Source of the DNA: Asticcacaulis sp. AC460
Lineage (GTDB): Bacteria > Pseudomonadota > Alphaproteobacteria > Caulobacterales > Caulobacteraceae
Assembly (NCBI RefSeq): GCF_000495795.1
Contig: NZ_AWGD01000021.1
Location: forward strand, 186,001 to 250,000
Reading direction: 5' to 3'
Length of the DNA stretch: 64,000 bases
Shown here piece after piece: positions 1 to 12,373 of the stretch. Both the position numbers and the translations under genes were made by a program. Each line of letters starts with the position of its first letter. Within the stretch, counting starts at the first letter, position 1. The notes under the pieces are model-generated. The model was not told the origin of the DNA, searched no databases, and was given only the letters and a program-made list of their open reading frames with translations.

Positions 1-79
1 CGCCGGCTTCGTCGAGCAGGCGCAGGGTCGAAACCCCGATGGACCCGGTCGAACCCAGGATGGAAATGCGCCGTGTCAT
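1..79 (-). CDS. dxr: 1-deoxy-D-xylulose 5-phosphate reductoisomerase, N-terminal fragment
   Basis: The first 26 codons of a minus-strand gene that runs off the left edge. The N-terminus reads MTRRISILGSTGSIGVST, the dinucleotide (NADPH) binding start typical of DXP reductoisomerase, the second enzyme of the MEP isoprenoid pathway. Its ATG shares one base with the TGA stop of cdsA (TGATG), so it is translationally coupled as the last visible gene of the ribosomal/isoprenoid operon. Only the nucleotide-binding start is visible; the metal and catalytic region lies outside. Confidence 0.9.
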   Translation of the reverse strand, partial: MTRRISILGSTGSIGVSTLRLLDEAG

Positions 80-927
80 CAGATTTCGGTACCCAAAAGG
101 ACGAGCAACCTTATACCCCCCAGGGCGACAATGGCAAACATAAGCCCGTCCACACGGTCCATCAGCCCGCCATGGCCGGGAATCAGGCTGCCGGCGTCCT
201 TGACGCCGAAGCGGCGTTTCAGGGCCGATTCCCACAGATCTCCCGCCATGGTGGCCAGGGAGACGACCACCCCGACAACCAGCGGTGAGGTGTTGTGTTT
301 GAACAGGTGGGTCAGATCGTTGAGTGCGGCGGCCGTCATCATGCCGGCGATCATGCCGCCGGCAAAGCCCGACCAGGTTTTATTAGGGCTGAAGCGGCGC
401 CACAGTTTCGGTCCGCCGACCAGCTTTCCGGTGACATAGGCGGCGCTGTCCGACGCCCAGGCGATCAGGAAGGCGAACATCACCCAGGCCAGGCCGTTAT
501 TGGATTCGCGCAGCCACATGATGACGATGGCCGGAAATCCGACATAGAGGACGCCGTAGGCCGCATCCATCCAGCCGGCGCCCAGGCGATAGCCGTAGAG
601 CCCGGTGCACAGGGCGCCGAACAAAAGGATCAGGAAGGACAGGACCGGATGGCCGAGATAGCCGGTAAAGAGGGCGGCCAGGGCGGCAATCGTCAGGGCG
701 GCGGCCAGGCGGGCGCCGGCGTTGGGCGAGGCCATCAGGCCCCATTCGATGCATAGCAAGGCAACCCCGACGCTGATCAGGGTGAGGAACCAGCCTCCGC
801 CCAGCCAGAGAATGCCCAGGACCAGCGGGATCAGGACAAAGGCCGAGGCGACGCGCACCAACAGTTCGCGGCCACGTTTACCCATAAACGGCTTTTTTGC
901 GGGGGTTTCAGGCGGGCTGGGCGGCAT
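79..927 (-). CDS. cdsA: Phosphatidate cytidylyltransferase (CDP-diglyceride synthase)
   Basis: Integral membrane enzyme converting phosphatidic acid and CTP into CDP-diacylglycerol, the branch point of phospholipid synthesis. About 282 residues with many hydrophobic segments. The C-terminal family signature is visible as SALKRRFGVKDAGSLIPGHG followed by GLMDRVDGL, containing the metal- and substrate-binding acidic residues. An open frame reaches 969, but the Met at 927 fits the family N-terminus better and still overlaps the end of uppS by 20 bases; a Met at 885 is a further option without an obvious ribosome site. Lies between uppS and dxr, the usual alphaproteobacterial order. Confidence 0.92.
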   Translation of the reverse strand: MPPSPPETPAKKPFMGKRGRELLVRVASAFVLIPLVLGILWLGGGWFLTLISVGVALLCIEWGLMASPNAGARLAAALTIAALAALFTGYLGHPVLSFLILLFGALCTGLYGYRLGAGWMDAAYGVLYVGFPAIVIMWLRESNNGLAWVMFAFLIAWASDSAAYVTGKLVGGPKLWRRFSPNKTWSGFAGGMIAGMMTAAALNDLTHLFKHNTSPLVVGVVVSLATMAGDLWESALKRRFGVKDAGSLIPGHGGLMDRVDGLMFAIVALGGIRLLVLLGTEI

Positions 928-1669
928 GTCCCGGATCCACGGCGCCAAAACGGCGGTTACGCCGGGCAAAGATGTCCAGCGCCTGTTTCAGCGCGTCGTG
1001 GCCGTAATCTGGCCAGAGAATGTCCTGAAAAACGAACTCGGCATAGGCGGCTTCCCACAGCAGGAAGTTCGACAACCGGTGCTCGCCCGAGGTCCGGATC
1101 AGCAGGTCCAGGGGCGGCAGGCCGTGCGTCGACAGGCTGTTGGCAAAGCTGTCGGCGGTGATGGCGGACGGGTCGATTTCACCGGCTTTTGCCTTGTGAG
1201 CCAGGATCTTGGCCGCTTCGACGATATCGGCCTGGGCGCCGTAATTCAGCGCCACCTGGAGGAAAAAGCGGGAATTGTGCTTGGTCTGCTCATGGGCGTC
1301 GGCCACCATGTCGACGATATCCCGGGGCAGACCGGCTTCCTGGCCGACGATGCGGACGCAGACGCCTTCACGACGGAGACGGGCCAGATCGGCCTTGATA
1401 AAGGCCCGCAGCAGGCCCATCAGGTCACTGACCTCAGCCTCCGGCCGGCGCCAGTTCTCGGTCGAGAAGGCAAAGACCGTCATATGGGTGACGCCCAGGT
1501 CGACGGCCGCTGTGATGGTGCGTTTCAGCGCATCGACCCCGGCCTTGTGGCCGACGGTGCGGATCTGGCCGCGTTCCTTGGCCCAGCGGCCGTTGCCGTC
1601 CATGATGATGGCGACGTGAAACGGCTTCGCCGGGAGTTTCTCCGGGCGGGACGGTTCACGCGCATCCAT
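908..1669 (-). CDS. uppS: Isoprenyl transferase (undecaprenyl diphosphate synthase)
   Basis: Cis-prenyltransferase that builds undecaprenyl diphosphate, the lipid carrier for peptidoglycan and surface polysaccharides. The catalytic motif HVAIIMDGNGRWAKERG is near the N-terminus, and RTSGEHRLSNFLLWEAAYAE, the substrate-binding motif, is near the C-terminus. The frame is open to a GTG at 1690 and an ATG at 1684. The ATG at 1669 is preferred because it leaves about 23 residues before MDGNGR, as in E. coli UppS. The 3' end overlaps cdsA. Confidence 0.93.
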   Translation of the reverse strand: MDAREPSRPEKLPAKPFHVAIIMDGNGRWAKERGQIRTVGHKAGVDALKRTITAAVDLGVTHMTVFAFSTENWRRPEAEVSDLMGLLRAFIKADLARLRREGVCVRIVGQEAGLPRDIVDMVADAHEQTKHNSRFFLQVALNYGAQADIVEAAKILAHKAKAGEIDPSAITADSFANSLSTHGLPPLDLLIRTSGEHRLSNFLLWEAAYAEFVFQDILWPDYGHDALKQALDIFARRNRRFGAVDPGHAAQPA

Positions 1670-1725
1670 GGGGCCTAACGGCATTATCACACCCGCAATT
1701 CTACACTTCGAAAGTTCAGGAATTC

Positions 1726-2283
1726 CTAAACCTGCATGATTTCGGCTTCCTTGGCCTTAAGGACCTCATCGATACGCTTGATGGCGGAGTCGGTGAAGCC
1801 CTGGATCTCGGTGCCGCCCTTCTTTTCTTCGTCTTCGCTGATCTCAGACGCCTTTTCGGCCTTCTTCAGGTCGTCCATGGCCTCGCGGCGGACATTTCGC
1901 ACGGCGACGCGCTGGGTTTCGGCATATTTTCCGGCGATCTTGACCAGGTCCTTGCGGCGTTCCTCGGTCAGGGGCGGAATCGGGATGCGCAGGGTCTGGC
2001 CGTCGGTGATCGGGTTCAGGCCCAGGCCGGAATTACGGATGGCTTTTTCGACCGAGACGGTCAGGCCGCGGTCCCAGACGCTGACGCTGATCATGCGCGG
2101 CTCGGGGACGCTGACGGCGGCGCAGGCGTTCAGTGGCATGGTCGAGCCATAGGCGTCGACGACAATCTGGTCCAGCAGCGAGGCCGAGGCCCGGCCGGTG
2201 CGCAGACCGGAATAGTCGTCCTTCAGCGCCAGGACGGCCTTGTCCATGCGGTCCTTGTAGCGGTTGAGATCGGGCTTTGCCAT
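1726..2283 (-). CDS. frr: Ribosome recycling factor
   Basis: 185-residue protein of normal family length that, with EF-G, splits post-termination ribosomes. The start [20 protein letters not shown], the segment [13 protein letters not shown], and the C-terminal helical region with [14 protein letters not shown] are typical RRF features. A ribosome site (AAGGGAT) precedes the ATG. It sits 15 bases downstream of pyrH, in the conserved rpsB-tsf-pyrH-frr order. Confidence 0.97.
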   Translation of the reverse strand: MAKPDLNRYKDRMDKAVLALKDDYSGLRTGRASASLLDQIVVDAYGSTMPLNACAAVSVPEPRMISVSVWDRGLTVSVEKAIRNSGLGLNPITDGQTLRIPIPPLTEERRKDLVKIAGKYAETQRVAVRNVRREAMDDLKKAEKASEISEDEEKKGGTEIQGFTDSAIKRIDEVLKAKEAEIMQV

Positions 2284-2298
2284 GGTGGATCCCTTCTT

Positions 2299-3024
2299 CT
2301 AGTTGGTTATGACGGTGTGGGTGCCGCGGCCGTGGATCACCTCGTTCAGTGCGCCCGGCGTGCGGATGGAAAAGACGACGATGGGGATGGCGTTTTCGCG
2401 CATCAGCGACACGGCCGAGGCGTCCATCACCTTCAGGTCGCGCGAAAGGACTTCGAGATAGTTCAGTTTTTCGTAGCGCTCGGCCTTCGGGTCCTTTTTG
2501 GGGTCGGCCGTGTAGACGCCGTCGACCGAGGTGCCCTTGAACAGGGCGTCGCAGGTCATTTCGGCGGCGCGCAGGGCCGCGGCGGTATCGGTCGTAAAGT
2601 AAGGCGCGCCGGTGCCGGCTGCGAAGATGACAACCCGGCCCTTTTCGAGGTGGCGGATGGCGCGGCGGCGCACGAAGGGCTCGCACACGGCATTCATCTG
2701 GATGGCCGACTGGACGCGGGTGTCGATGCCCTGCTTTTCCAGGGCGTTCTGCATGGCCAGGGCGTTCATGACGGTCGCCAGCATGCCCATATAGTCGGCG
2801 CTGGAGCGTTCCATGCCGACGGCGGCCTTGGACAGGCCGCGGAAGATGTTGCCGCCGCCGATGACCAGGCACAGCTCCACGCCCAGGCGCGCCACTTCGG
2901 CGACTTCCTCGGCTACGGCCTGCACCGTCTTCATGTCGATGCCGAAGCCCTGGTCGCCCATCAGAACTTCGCCGGAGATCTTGAGCAGGATGCGTTTGTA
3001 TTTGAGCTCCGCCGTCGCGGTCAT
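2299..3024 (-). CDS. pyrH: UMP kinase
   Basis: Amino-acid-kinase-fold enzyme phosphorylating UMP to UDP in pyrimidine synthesis. About 241 residues. Visible motifs are [20 protein letters not shown] at the start, the glycine-rich [10 protein letters not shown], and [19 protein letters not shown] for nucleotide binding. The frame is open upstream to 3177, but the ATG at 3024 is chosen because GGAGAG lies just upstream and the protein then begins directly before the family core; the upstream part includes the tsf terminator. Confidence 0.96.
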   Translation of the reverse strand: MTATAELKYKRILLKISGEVLMGDQGFGIDMKTVQAVAEEVAEVARLGVELCLVIGGGNIFRGLSKAAVGMERSSADYMGMLATVMNALAMQNALEKQGIDTRVQSAIQMNAVCEPFVRRRAIRHLEKGRVVIFAAGTGAPYFTTDTAAALRAAEMTCDALFKGTSVDGVYTADPKKDPKAERYEKLNYLEVLSRDLKVMDASAVSLMRENAIPIVVFSIRTPGALNEVIHGRGTHTVITN

Positions 3025-3103
3025 GATACTCTCCGGTGAATCAACTGGCCAGTGAATCGGCCTGGGTGGCGCGCCCCGTGCCGGGTTTAGCGCTTTGTGT
3101 CTG

Positions 3104-3145
3104 CAAAGAAAAGGGCGCGAACGTTGCGAAACGTCCGCGCCCTGT
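3104..3145 (-). terminator. Rho-independent terminator after tsf
   Basis: On the minus strand, GGGCGCGGACGTT and AACGTTCGCGCCC form a roughly 13-bp stem with a TCGC loop, followed by TTTTCTT. It lies 80-120 bases downstream of the tsf stop and upstream of the pyrH start, so it would separate rpsB-tsf transcripts from the pyrH-frr part or allow partial read-through. Confidence 0.85.
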
Positions 3146-3227
3146 TCATTTTCGTGGCGAATTTTGTGACGCCTCATGTTTATCCCAAAAGTTGCAATCC
3201 ACTTTTTGGCATGAGGCTGGCTGGCTA

Positions 3228-4133
3228 TTAAGCGGCGCCGCCGGTCATGGCAGCGACTTCAGCGGCGAAGTCGTCCTGCTTCTTCTCGACGCCTTCGCCC
3301 AGGGCGAGACGCGTGAAGGCCGTCAGGGTCACCGGGGTGCCCAGTTGCTTGGCGGTGTCGGCGACCAGTTGTTCGATGGTCTGATCCGGGTTCATCACGA
3401 AGGCCTGCTTGGTCAGCACGACTTCTTCGAAGAACTTGCGGATACGGCCTTCGACCATCTTTTCAACGACCTGAGCCGGCTTGCCCGACGCCAGGGCCTG
3501 CTCGGTGAAGATCGCCTTTTCGCGTTCGATCGCGGCCGGATCCAGGTCGTCCGTGCTCAGCGATTGCGGCTGGGTGGCGGCAACGTGCATGGCGATCTTG
3601 CGGCCGACATCGCTCAGCACGGCGACATCGCCGGCCGATTCGAGAGCGACCAGCACGCCGATACGGCCGAGGTCCGGCGCGATGGCGTTGTGGATGTACG
3701 AAGCGACGACGCCCTGCGAAACGCTCAGCTTGGCGAAGCGGCGGACCATCATGTTTTCACCGATGGTGGCGATCAGGTGGGTGATCTGGTCTTCGACCGA
3801 GGCGTGAACCTCTTCCGCCGAGTTGGCCGTCAGGGCCGCCTGGCCGGCCGCGCGAGCCAGGGCCTGGAACAGGTCGTTACGGGCAACGAAGTCAGTTTCG
3901 GCGTTGACTTCGACGGCCGCGGCGGTCGTGCCGTCGGTGGCGATGACGACGAGGCCTTCAGCGGCAACGCGGTCAGCCTTCTTGGCGGCCTTGGACAGGC
4001 CCTTGGCGCGCAGCCAGTCCAGGGATGCTTCGATGTCGCCGTTGTTTTCCGACAGCGCCTTCTTGCAGTCCATCATGCCTACGCCGGACTTTTCGCGCAG
4101 TTCCTTCACCAGGGCAGCAGTGATCTCAGCCAT
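3228..4133 (-). CDS. tsf: Translation elongation factor Ts
   Basis: 301-residue guanine-nucleotide exchange factor for EF-Tu. The N-terminal motif [20 protein letters not shown] is the EF-Ts signature, followed by the family motif EGLVVI and a central segment TDFVARND that contacts EF-Tu. The ATG has a strong GGAGG ribosome site. It follows rpsB and ends before a clear terminator. Confidence 0.97.
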   Translation of the reverse strand: MAEITAALVKELREKSGVGMMDCKKALSENNGDIEASLDWLRAKGLSKAAKKADRVAAEGLVVIATDGTTAAAVEVNAETDFVARNDLFQALARAAGQAALTANSAEEVHASVEDQITHLIATIGENMMVRRFAKLSVSQGVVASYIHNAIAPDLGRIGVLVALESAGDVAVLSDVGRKIAMHVAATQPQSLSTDDLDPAAIEREKAIFTEQALASGKPAQVVEKMVEGRIRKFFEEVVLTKQAFVMNPDQTIEQLVADTAKQLGTPVTLTAFTRLALGEGVEKKQDDFAAEVAAMTGGAA

Positions 4134-4197
4134 GGAAATCCTCCAGAATCAGTAAGAGTAAATCGCCGCTGCAATAGCGGTGATACGTGTAGATTTA

Positions 4198-4233
4198 GCG
4201 ACAGCCCAAGACGGTTCGGTCCTGGGCTGTCGC
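4198..4233 (-). other. Strong inverted repeat between rpsB and tsf
   Basis: GCGACAGCCCA and TGGGCTGTCGC flank a short loop, forming an 11-bp or longer hairpin in the rpsB-tsf intergenic RNA. The sequence after it on the minus strand (TAAATC) is not a clear T-run, so this is at best an attenuator or RNA-stability element rather than a classical terminator. Confidence 0.6.
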
Positions 4234-4276
4234 GGAAACGATCGGCCGATCTTCCGTCGGCCAGCAATAAGTAGCC

Positions 4277-5083
4277 TTAGGCCTCGGCGGAAGTGTCCGC
4301 GGGGGTTTCGTCAGCGGCCGGGGTGGGCTCCGGCGCGGCAATGGCCGGTTCGACCGGGGCAATGGCGGCGCCCAGGTCGACGCCCGAAGCCACTTGACCG
4401 GCGGCCAGGCCGTCTAGGACGGCGTCGGCGATCAGGTCGCAGTACAGTTGCAGGGCGCGGGCGGCGTCGTCGTTACCCGGGACCGGATAGGTGATGCCGT
4501 CCGGATCCGAGTTGGAGTCGAGGATGCCGATGACCGGGATGTTCAGCTTGCGGGCTTCCTGGATAGCGATCGATTCCTTGTTGGTGTCGATCACGAACAT
4601 CAGGTCGGGGATGCCGCCCATGTCCTTGATGCCGCCCAGCGACAGTTCCAGCTTTTCGCGTTCGCGGGTCAGGGTCAGCAGTTCCTTTTTGGAACGGCCG
4701 GCTGGGTTGCTGTCCAGGACGTTTTCCAGTTCACGCAGGCGCGCGATCGAGCCCGAGATGGTGCGCCAGTTGGTCAGGGTGCCACCGAGCCAGCGGTGGT
4801 TTACATAGTACTGGGCCGAACGCTTGGCGGCGACGGCGACCGGGCCTTGAGCCTGGCGCTTGGTGCCGACGAACAGGACGCGACCGCCGGCGGCGGCGAC
4901 TTCGCGCGCCTTCAGCAGGGCCTGGTGGAACAGCGGCAGGGTTTGCGACAGGTCGATAATGTGGATGTTCGAGCGGGCGCCGAACAGGAAGCGTTCCATC
5001 TTCGGGTTCCAGCGGTGGGTCTGGTGGCCGAAGTGGGCGCCGGCTTCCAGCAGCAGGCGCATCGAGATTTCTGGCATAGCCAT
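4277..5083 (-). CDS. rpsB: 30S ribosomal protein S2
   Basis: About 268 residues. The start [20 protein letters not shown] and the motif [20 protein letters not shown] are typical of bacterial S2, as is the C-terminal [18 protein letters not shown]. The C-terminus carries an Ala/Pro/Glu-rich tail common in alphaproteobacteria. The start at 5083 has an AAGGAT ribosome site; the longer open frame to 5212 has no family similarity. First gene of the operon. Confidence 0.96.
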   Translation of the reverse strand: MAMPEISMRLLLEAGAHFGHQTHRWNPKMERFLFGARSNIHIIDLSQTLPLFHQALLKAREVAAAGGRVLFVGTKRQAQGPVAVAAKRSAQYYVNHRWLGGTLTNWRTISGSIARLRELENVLDSNPAGRSKKELLTLTREREKLELSLGGIKDMGGIPDLMFVIDTNKESIAIQEARKLNIPVIGILDSNSDPDGITYPVPGNDDAARALQLYCDLIADAVLDGLAAGQVASGVDLGAAIAPVEPAIAAPEPTPAADETPADTSAEA

Positions 5084-5212
5084 GGGTAGAGTATCCTTCT
5101 TCCGATAATCCTCCGCAGACAGAAAAGCCCGTCCAGCCCATGCCGGATGAAAGCCTCGGAACGCAATCGCCGAAGGGAGATGGCGCGCGTCTGCGTGTGA
5201 GATGGCGTGCAC

Positions 5213-5552
5213 CTATTCACAAATTCGGAAAAAATCAAGCCTATGCGGGAAGAAAATAGAGGCGGATGTAACGAGATGGGAGCTGCGCCCCGGAGCCGAT
5301 TGGGTCTCACTTTGAACCAGCAATGAATTGAATGATGGAAACACCGGCGGGCCAAATCCCCCACCGTCTCATTTGCTTCCAGCAAATGATCCCATCGGCT
5401 CCGCCAAACCCCGTATAACGGGGAGGTATAATATTATTATATATTTGAACCTGAAGAGGCTAATTCGCCTACGGTAAGATACCCCTCCACCGCTTCGCGG
5501 TTCCCCTCCCCACTTCGTGGAGAGGAGGGCGTTTGGCTCTCCATTCCGCGCT
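5213..5552. other. Intergenic region with repeat copies between rpsB and dnaE
   Basis: No gene seen. The part next to rpsB should hold the promoter of the ribosomal operon. The rest is filled by one copy of dispersed repeat family A (5347-5431) and a degenerate copy of family B (about 5484-5531), separated by an AT-rich stretch. Confidence 0.6.
5347..5431. repeat. Dispersed intergenic repeat family A, copy 1
   Basis: Shares GCGGGCCAAATCCCCCACCG, the hairpin ATTTGCTTCCAGCAAAT and the end CCCGTATAACGGGGAGGTAT with copies at 28106, 33241 and 53108. The inner hairpin and the CCCCGTATAACGGGG palindrome suggest a structured, REP-like element. Confidence 0.8.
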
Positions 5553-8975
<3,423 letters not shown>

Positions 8976-9294
8976 GGTTCACGCTCCTGGCCTGAAGGTC
9001 ACATGGCAGCGACTCAGGCAGCCAGCGACATCAGATGACACATGAAAACGACAAAACCCGCAACCGCGGTGAAAGACAACACGTTATGAACTGCACCAAC
9101 CATTTGTCCACATCCTGTGACAGCGTAATTCCCGTTTTGTTCTATATTCTCCATTTGTTCTCACCGCAAGACAAATCTGTTCACTATGGGAACAAATCAT
9201 ATACAACATTGAATTTATAGATGTTTTTATTCACAACTTCTGCAAGTTATGAGGTGGAATGTCCGTGGCTTGCACAGTCGTCCACAAGCACCCA

Positions 9295-9417
9295 AAGTAA
9301 GCCCCCCCACCGCACCTCTCTCGCTCCGCCCTGTGGGCTCCACTCGTTCGACTTGCGCTTGCCGAGATATATCTCGGCGGCGCTCACCCGGCCTCCCCGA
9401 CAAGCGGGGAGGAGCAG
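9295..9417. repeat. Dispersed repeat family C, copy 1
   Basis: Contains CTCCCCGACAAGCGGGGAGG, a short palindrome shared with a copy at 45890-45996, after a C-rich lead (CCCCCCCACCGCACCTCTCT) and CGCTCACC. Non-coding and intergenic. Confidence 0.65.
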
Positions 9418-9560
9418 GAAAGCCGTTGCTCGGACATTTGGGTGTATTGGGATCAGAACGGGCCGCGGAAACTGTCGAGGCGAGCAAGGGTGCAAAAGTT
9501 TTTACATCCGGCAAGGTTTTTATAGACAAATTCAACCGAATTGGATTATTTGATATGACA

Positions 9561-9581
9561 ACAATGCCAATTGGTCAGCAT
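9561..9581. promoter_or_regulatory. Candidate operator upstream of the GlcNAc kinase operon
   Basis: ACAATGCCAATTGGTCAGCA has a palindromic CCAATTGG core about 70 bases before the kinase ATG. The left half ACAATGCCAAT resembles ACAATACCAAT at 12285 upstream of the second GntR gene, and ACAATACC at 38485 upstream of the TonB receptor. A GntR/HutC-type regulator encoded nearby is the likely binder; this is inference. Confidence 0.4.
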
Positions 9582-9650
9582 TAATCCCATTCAAGCGAGT
9601 CGCCAGTCAGGCGCCCTCGCCTTCCTATCCAACAGCGATTTTTCGAAAAC

Positions 9651-10547
9651 ATGGTTCAGGCATTTTCCGAAGCACTCTACCTAGGCGTTGACGGCGGGGG
9701 CTCCCGCTGCCGGGTCAGGCTTCAGGATGCGCAAGGCCGGCCCCTGGGCGAAGGCAGCGGTGGACCGGCCAATATCCGCCTCGGACTGGATGTGGCCTGG
9801 GACAGCCTCATGACCGCCACCCAAGCGGCGCTGGCGCAGGCCGGCCTCGGTCAGGATGCGCTGGGCAGGATTACGGCCGGCCTGGGCCTGGCCGGAATCG
9901 TCACCGCCGACGATACTGTCCGCGTCATGGAACGCGCGACGGTGTTCGGGTCGGTTGCCGTGGCCTCGGATTCGCACACTGCCTGCCTGGGCGCCTTCGC
10001 GGGTGAGGATGGCGGGATTCAGATCATCGGCACGGGCAGTTCGGGTTATGCGATCATCGGCGGCAAGGGCCACTCGGTCGGTGGCTGGGGCTTTCCATTG
10101 AGCGAGAAGGCCTCCGCCGCGGCGCTGGGGCGCGACGCTATCCGCGCTGCACTCGAAGCCTCGGACGGCCTGGCGCCACGCACCGCCCTTACCGACGCCG
10201 TCATGGCCCGGTTCGGCAGCGCCGCCGCTATTGTCGACTGGTCCGAAACCGCACGCCCGACCGACTACGGCACTTTTTCTCCTCTCGCCTTCGACCATGC
10301 CGCCCTCGGCGATCCGGTCGCTGTCGAGCTGGTCCAGCGGATCGCCGGCGATTGCGGCCGTTTCGTCCGGCATCTGGTCGCCATGGGCGCGCCCAAGGTC
10401 TGCCTGGCCGGTGGCGTGGCGCCCCACATCCTGCCCTGGCTACCGCAAGGGGTAACACAGTGCCTGGCAACGCCGCGTGGCGATGCCCTGGCCGGGGCGC
10501 TGCTGCTGGCCCGGCAAGTGGCGTCGCGCGGGGATGTCGACGCATGA
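9651..10547 (+). CDS. nagK: N-acetylglucosamine kinase, BadF/BadG ATPase family
   Basis: 298-residue cytosolic sugar kinase of the ASKHA fold. The phosphate-binding loop LYLGVDGGGSRCRVRL lies at the N-terminus, the second phosphate motif IQIIGTGSSGYAI near residue 125, and a GGVAPHILPW motif close to the C-terminus. Family members phosphorylate GlcNAc to GlcNAc-6-P. The link to a locus rich in GlcNAc-releasing hydrolases supports GlcNAc rather than glucosamine, but the substrate is inferred. The stop overlaps the cutC start (ATGA). No strong ribosome site is seen before the ATG. Confidence 0.85.
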   Translation: MVQAFSEALYLGVDGGGSRCRVRLQDAQGRPLGEGSGGPANIRLGLDVAWDSLMTATQAALAQAGLGQDALGRITAGLGLAGIVTADDTVRVMERATVFGSVAVASDSHTACLGAFAGEDGGIQIIGTGSSGYAIIGGKGHSVGGWGFPLSEKASAAALGRDAIRAALEASDGLAPRTALTDAVMARFGSAAAIVDWSETARPTDYGTFSPLAFDHAALGDPVAVELVQRIAGDCGRFVRHLVAMGAPKVCLAGGVAPHILPWLPQGVTQCLATPRGDALAGALLLARQVASRGDVDA

Positions 10548-11311
10548 CCCAGGCCCCCTTTCTCGAAGTCTGTGTCGACACCACGGAAGGTCTTGAGATC
10601 GCCGCACGCCATGGTGCCGACCGGATCGAGCTGTGCGCCAGCCTGACCGTCGGTGGGCTCACGCCAAGCACCGGCATGATGCGCCTGGCCACGACCTATG
10701 CCACGCCGGTCCGCGTTATGATCCGTCCCCGTCAGGGTGACTTCATCTATAGCGAAGCCGAGATCGGCATGATGTTGCACGATATCGACGCCGCGGCCGA
10801 TTTCGGCCTGGATGGCGTGGTTATCGGCGCCAACACGCCCAGCGGCGAACTGGACGGTGATGTCATGGAACGCCTGGCGTCACGCGCCAAGGCTGGTGGT
10901 TTGAAAGTGACCCTGCACCGCGCCTTCGATATCGCGCCCAACCTGCACGCGGCTTTGGCCACCGCGCAAGCGCTCGGGATCGACAGCATCCTGACCTCGG
11001 GCGGGGCGACGGACGCCATGAAGGGCGCCGACGCCATTCGCGGGCTGGTCGCCGCCGTCGAACACAGCGCCACGCCGATCGAATTGATCGCCGGTGTCGG
11101 GCTGACGACCGATAATGTCCGCGACCTGATCACCCGTTCCGGCGTGTCGTGGGTGCACGGTTCGTGCAGCCTGCCGCGCCCGATCGAGTCCGCAGCGTCG
11201 CTGCGGCTCGGCTACTGTTCCGAACATCACCGGCGCACAGATGCGGCCGCCATCGATCGCCTGCGGGCGATCATGCAGCGCATCCCGCTCGATGCCGTCG
11301 TTTCGCGTTAG
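10544..11311 (+). CDS. cutC: CutC family protein
   Basis: 255-residue TIM-barrel protein. The start FLEVCVDTTEGLEIAARHGADRIELC is trimmed family sequence: LEVCVD, GADRIELCASL and GGLTPS are CutC hallmarks, as are HRAFD and LTSGG. Named for copper homeostasis in E. coli, but its biochemical role is unsettled. Here it is translationally coupled to the GlcNAc kinase by a 4-base overlap and followed by a GntR regulator, which suggests a role in amino-sugar handling rather than copper. The frame is open far upstream, but only the ATG at 10544 gives family sequence. Confidence 0.88.
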   Translation: MTQAPFLEVCVDTTEGLEIAARHGADRIELCASLTVGGLTPSTGMMRLATTYATPVRVMIRPRQGDFIYSEAEIGMMLHDIDAAADFGLDGVVIGANTPSGELDGDVMERLASRAKAGGLKVTLHRAFDIAPNLHAALATAQALGIDSILTSGGATDAMKGADAIRGLVAAVEHSATPIELIAGVGLTTDNVRDLITRSGVSWVHGSCSLPRPIESAASLRLGYCSEHHRRTDAAAIDRLRAIMQRIPLDAVVSR

Positions 11312-11335
11312 TCCTCAAAAGGAGAAGGGCCGTCC

Positions 11336-12109
11336 ATGTCGTTCTTCAGCGCCGCCCCGTTTGTTCCGGCCAAGTCGGGACCGCTTTATCTCCAGCTTGA
11401 GCAGTATCTGCGCGGCGCCATCGTCGATGGCGTGCTGAGCGAGAAAGATGCCCTGCCGCCGGAACGTGATATGGCCGAACTGTACGGCGTTTCGCGGCTG
11501 ACCATTCGTAAAGCCCTGGCCGAGCTGGAGCGCGAAGGGCTGCTGACGCGGCGGCGCGGTTCCGGCACCTATATTTCCGGAAACAAACCTGTGGATGGTG
11601 GGGGCCTCGCCTTCCGCGAGGATCCGGTCACCCAGGGCCAGATTACGCACAGCGTGTGGACGGAGCGCGTGCGCGATATCGCTACACCCGACGAGAGCAT
11701 GGCCTTGGGCGTTCGCCCCGGCACCGAGGTTTATCGTCTGTCGCGCGTGCGCTTCAAGGACATCATGCCGGTGGCGATCGAAAGCACCGTGCTTCTGACG
11801 GCCTGCCTGAGGTCCGAAGCCATGGTGGAGGAGTCGATCTACGGCGCGATGCAAAAGTCCGGCACCTGCCCGGTTCGCGCGTTGCAACGGCTGCGCGCCA
11901 TCTCGCTGGAAGGTGGTTATGCCGACATGCTGGAAGTCGAACCCGGCAGCCCAGGCCTGTTCATGGAACGGCGCGGCTTCCTGAAGAACGGGCAAACCGC
12001 GGAAGTCACCAAGGCGTGGTACCGCGGCGACGCTTCGGATTTGATATCGGAGGTGTCCGTGCCCCACGCCCTGCCCCAGGCACCGTCAGCGCTACCTTTC
12101 GCCGTTTAA
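11336..12109 (+). CDS. GntR/HutC-family transcriptional regulator (paralogue 1)
   Basis: 257 residues. The N-terminal winged helix (about residues 10-80) contains LYLQLEQYLRGAI, the recognition-helix region YGVSRLTIRKALAELEREGL and the wing RRRGSGTYIS. A C-terminal UTRA ligand domain follows, ending RRGFLKNGQTAEVTKAWYRG. UTRA regulators of this type (NagR, NagQ, DasR) sense phosphorylated amino sugars. Good AGGAG ribosome site; third gene of the kinase-cutC operon, so probably the local GlcNAc-responsive repressor. Ligand not proven. Confidence 0.9.
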   Translation: MSFFSAAPFVPAKSGPLYLQLEQYLRGAIVDGVLSEKDALPPERDMAELYGVSRLTIRKALAELEREGLLTRRRGSGTYISGNKPVDGGGLAFREDPVTQGQITHSVWTERVRDIATPDESMALGVRPGTEVYRLSRVRFKDIMPVAIESTVLLTACLRSEAMVEESIYGAMQKSGTCPVRALQRLRAISLEGGYADMLEVEPGSPGLFMERRGFLKNGQTAEVTKAWYRGDASDLISEVSVPHALPQAPSALPFAV

Positions 12110-12284
12110 GGTTAGAACGCCGGCGAGTTTATATTTTCGTATACGATGTAAGCCTGTTTTCAGAATTGAAAATCGGAAGAACTGTTATTCCATCTATAAT
12201 CATTCAACACTATTTGTTCCAAATCGGCATGACTTGAGCACCGGCAGGGTCTGTTCTGGCCCTCTCAAGGATTAGATTGACCGG

Positions 12285-12302
12285 ACAATACCAATATCAT
12301 AT
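12285..12302. promoter_or_regulatory. Candidate GntR operator upstream of the second regulator
   Basis: ACAATACCAATATCATAT, about 75-90 bases upstream of the second GntR start. It shares ACAATRCCAAT with the site before the kinase gene and is followed by an AT-rich stretch (ATATAAAAACG) that may be promoter DNA. Operator role is inferred. Confidence 0.35.
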
Positions 12303-12373
12303 ATAAAAACGTTCGTTGTGACGGGTTGTAATGCCCTTTATGAGTCGATTCACACGCATTGTCGCCGTCACCG

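Larger units (their letters stand above)
8976..9650. other. Intergenic region between dnaE and the GlcNAc operon
   Basis: 675 bases without a convincing gene; short frames here have AT-rich, non-coding-like composition. It contains the dnaE upstream region, a possible LexA-like half-site pair (9146-9160), a repeat family C copy (9295-9417) and a palindromic CCAATTGG site (9561-9581) in front of the kinase gene. Confidence 0.6.

Noticed and set aside
3025-3177. Longer pyrH start
   Set aside because: The extension covers the tsf terminator and lacks family similarity; a good ribosome site lies before 3024.
5347-5531. Possible CRISPR array from the repeated blocks
   Set aside because: Copies are scattered kilobases apart, not at regular short spacing, and no cas gene is present.
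9035-9220. 61-codon plus-strand frame upstream of the GlcNAc operon
   Set aside because: AT-rich, no ribosome site, no recognisable sequence; looks like promoter DNA.
9480-9650. Riboswitch upstream of the GlcNAc kinase
   Set aside because: No conserved aptamer or ribozyme pattern was recognised; only a palindromic operator-like site is visible.
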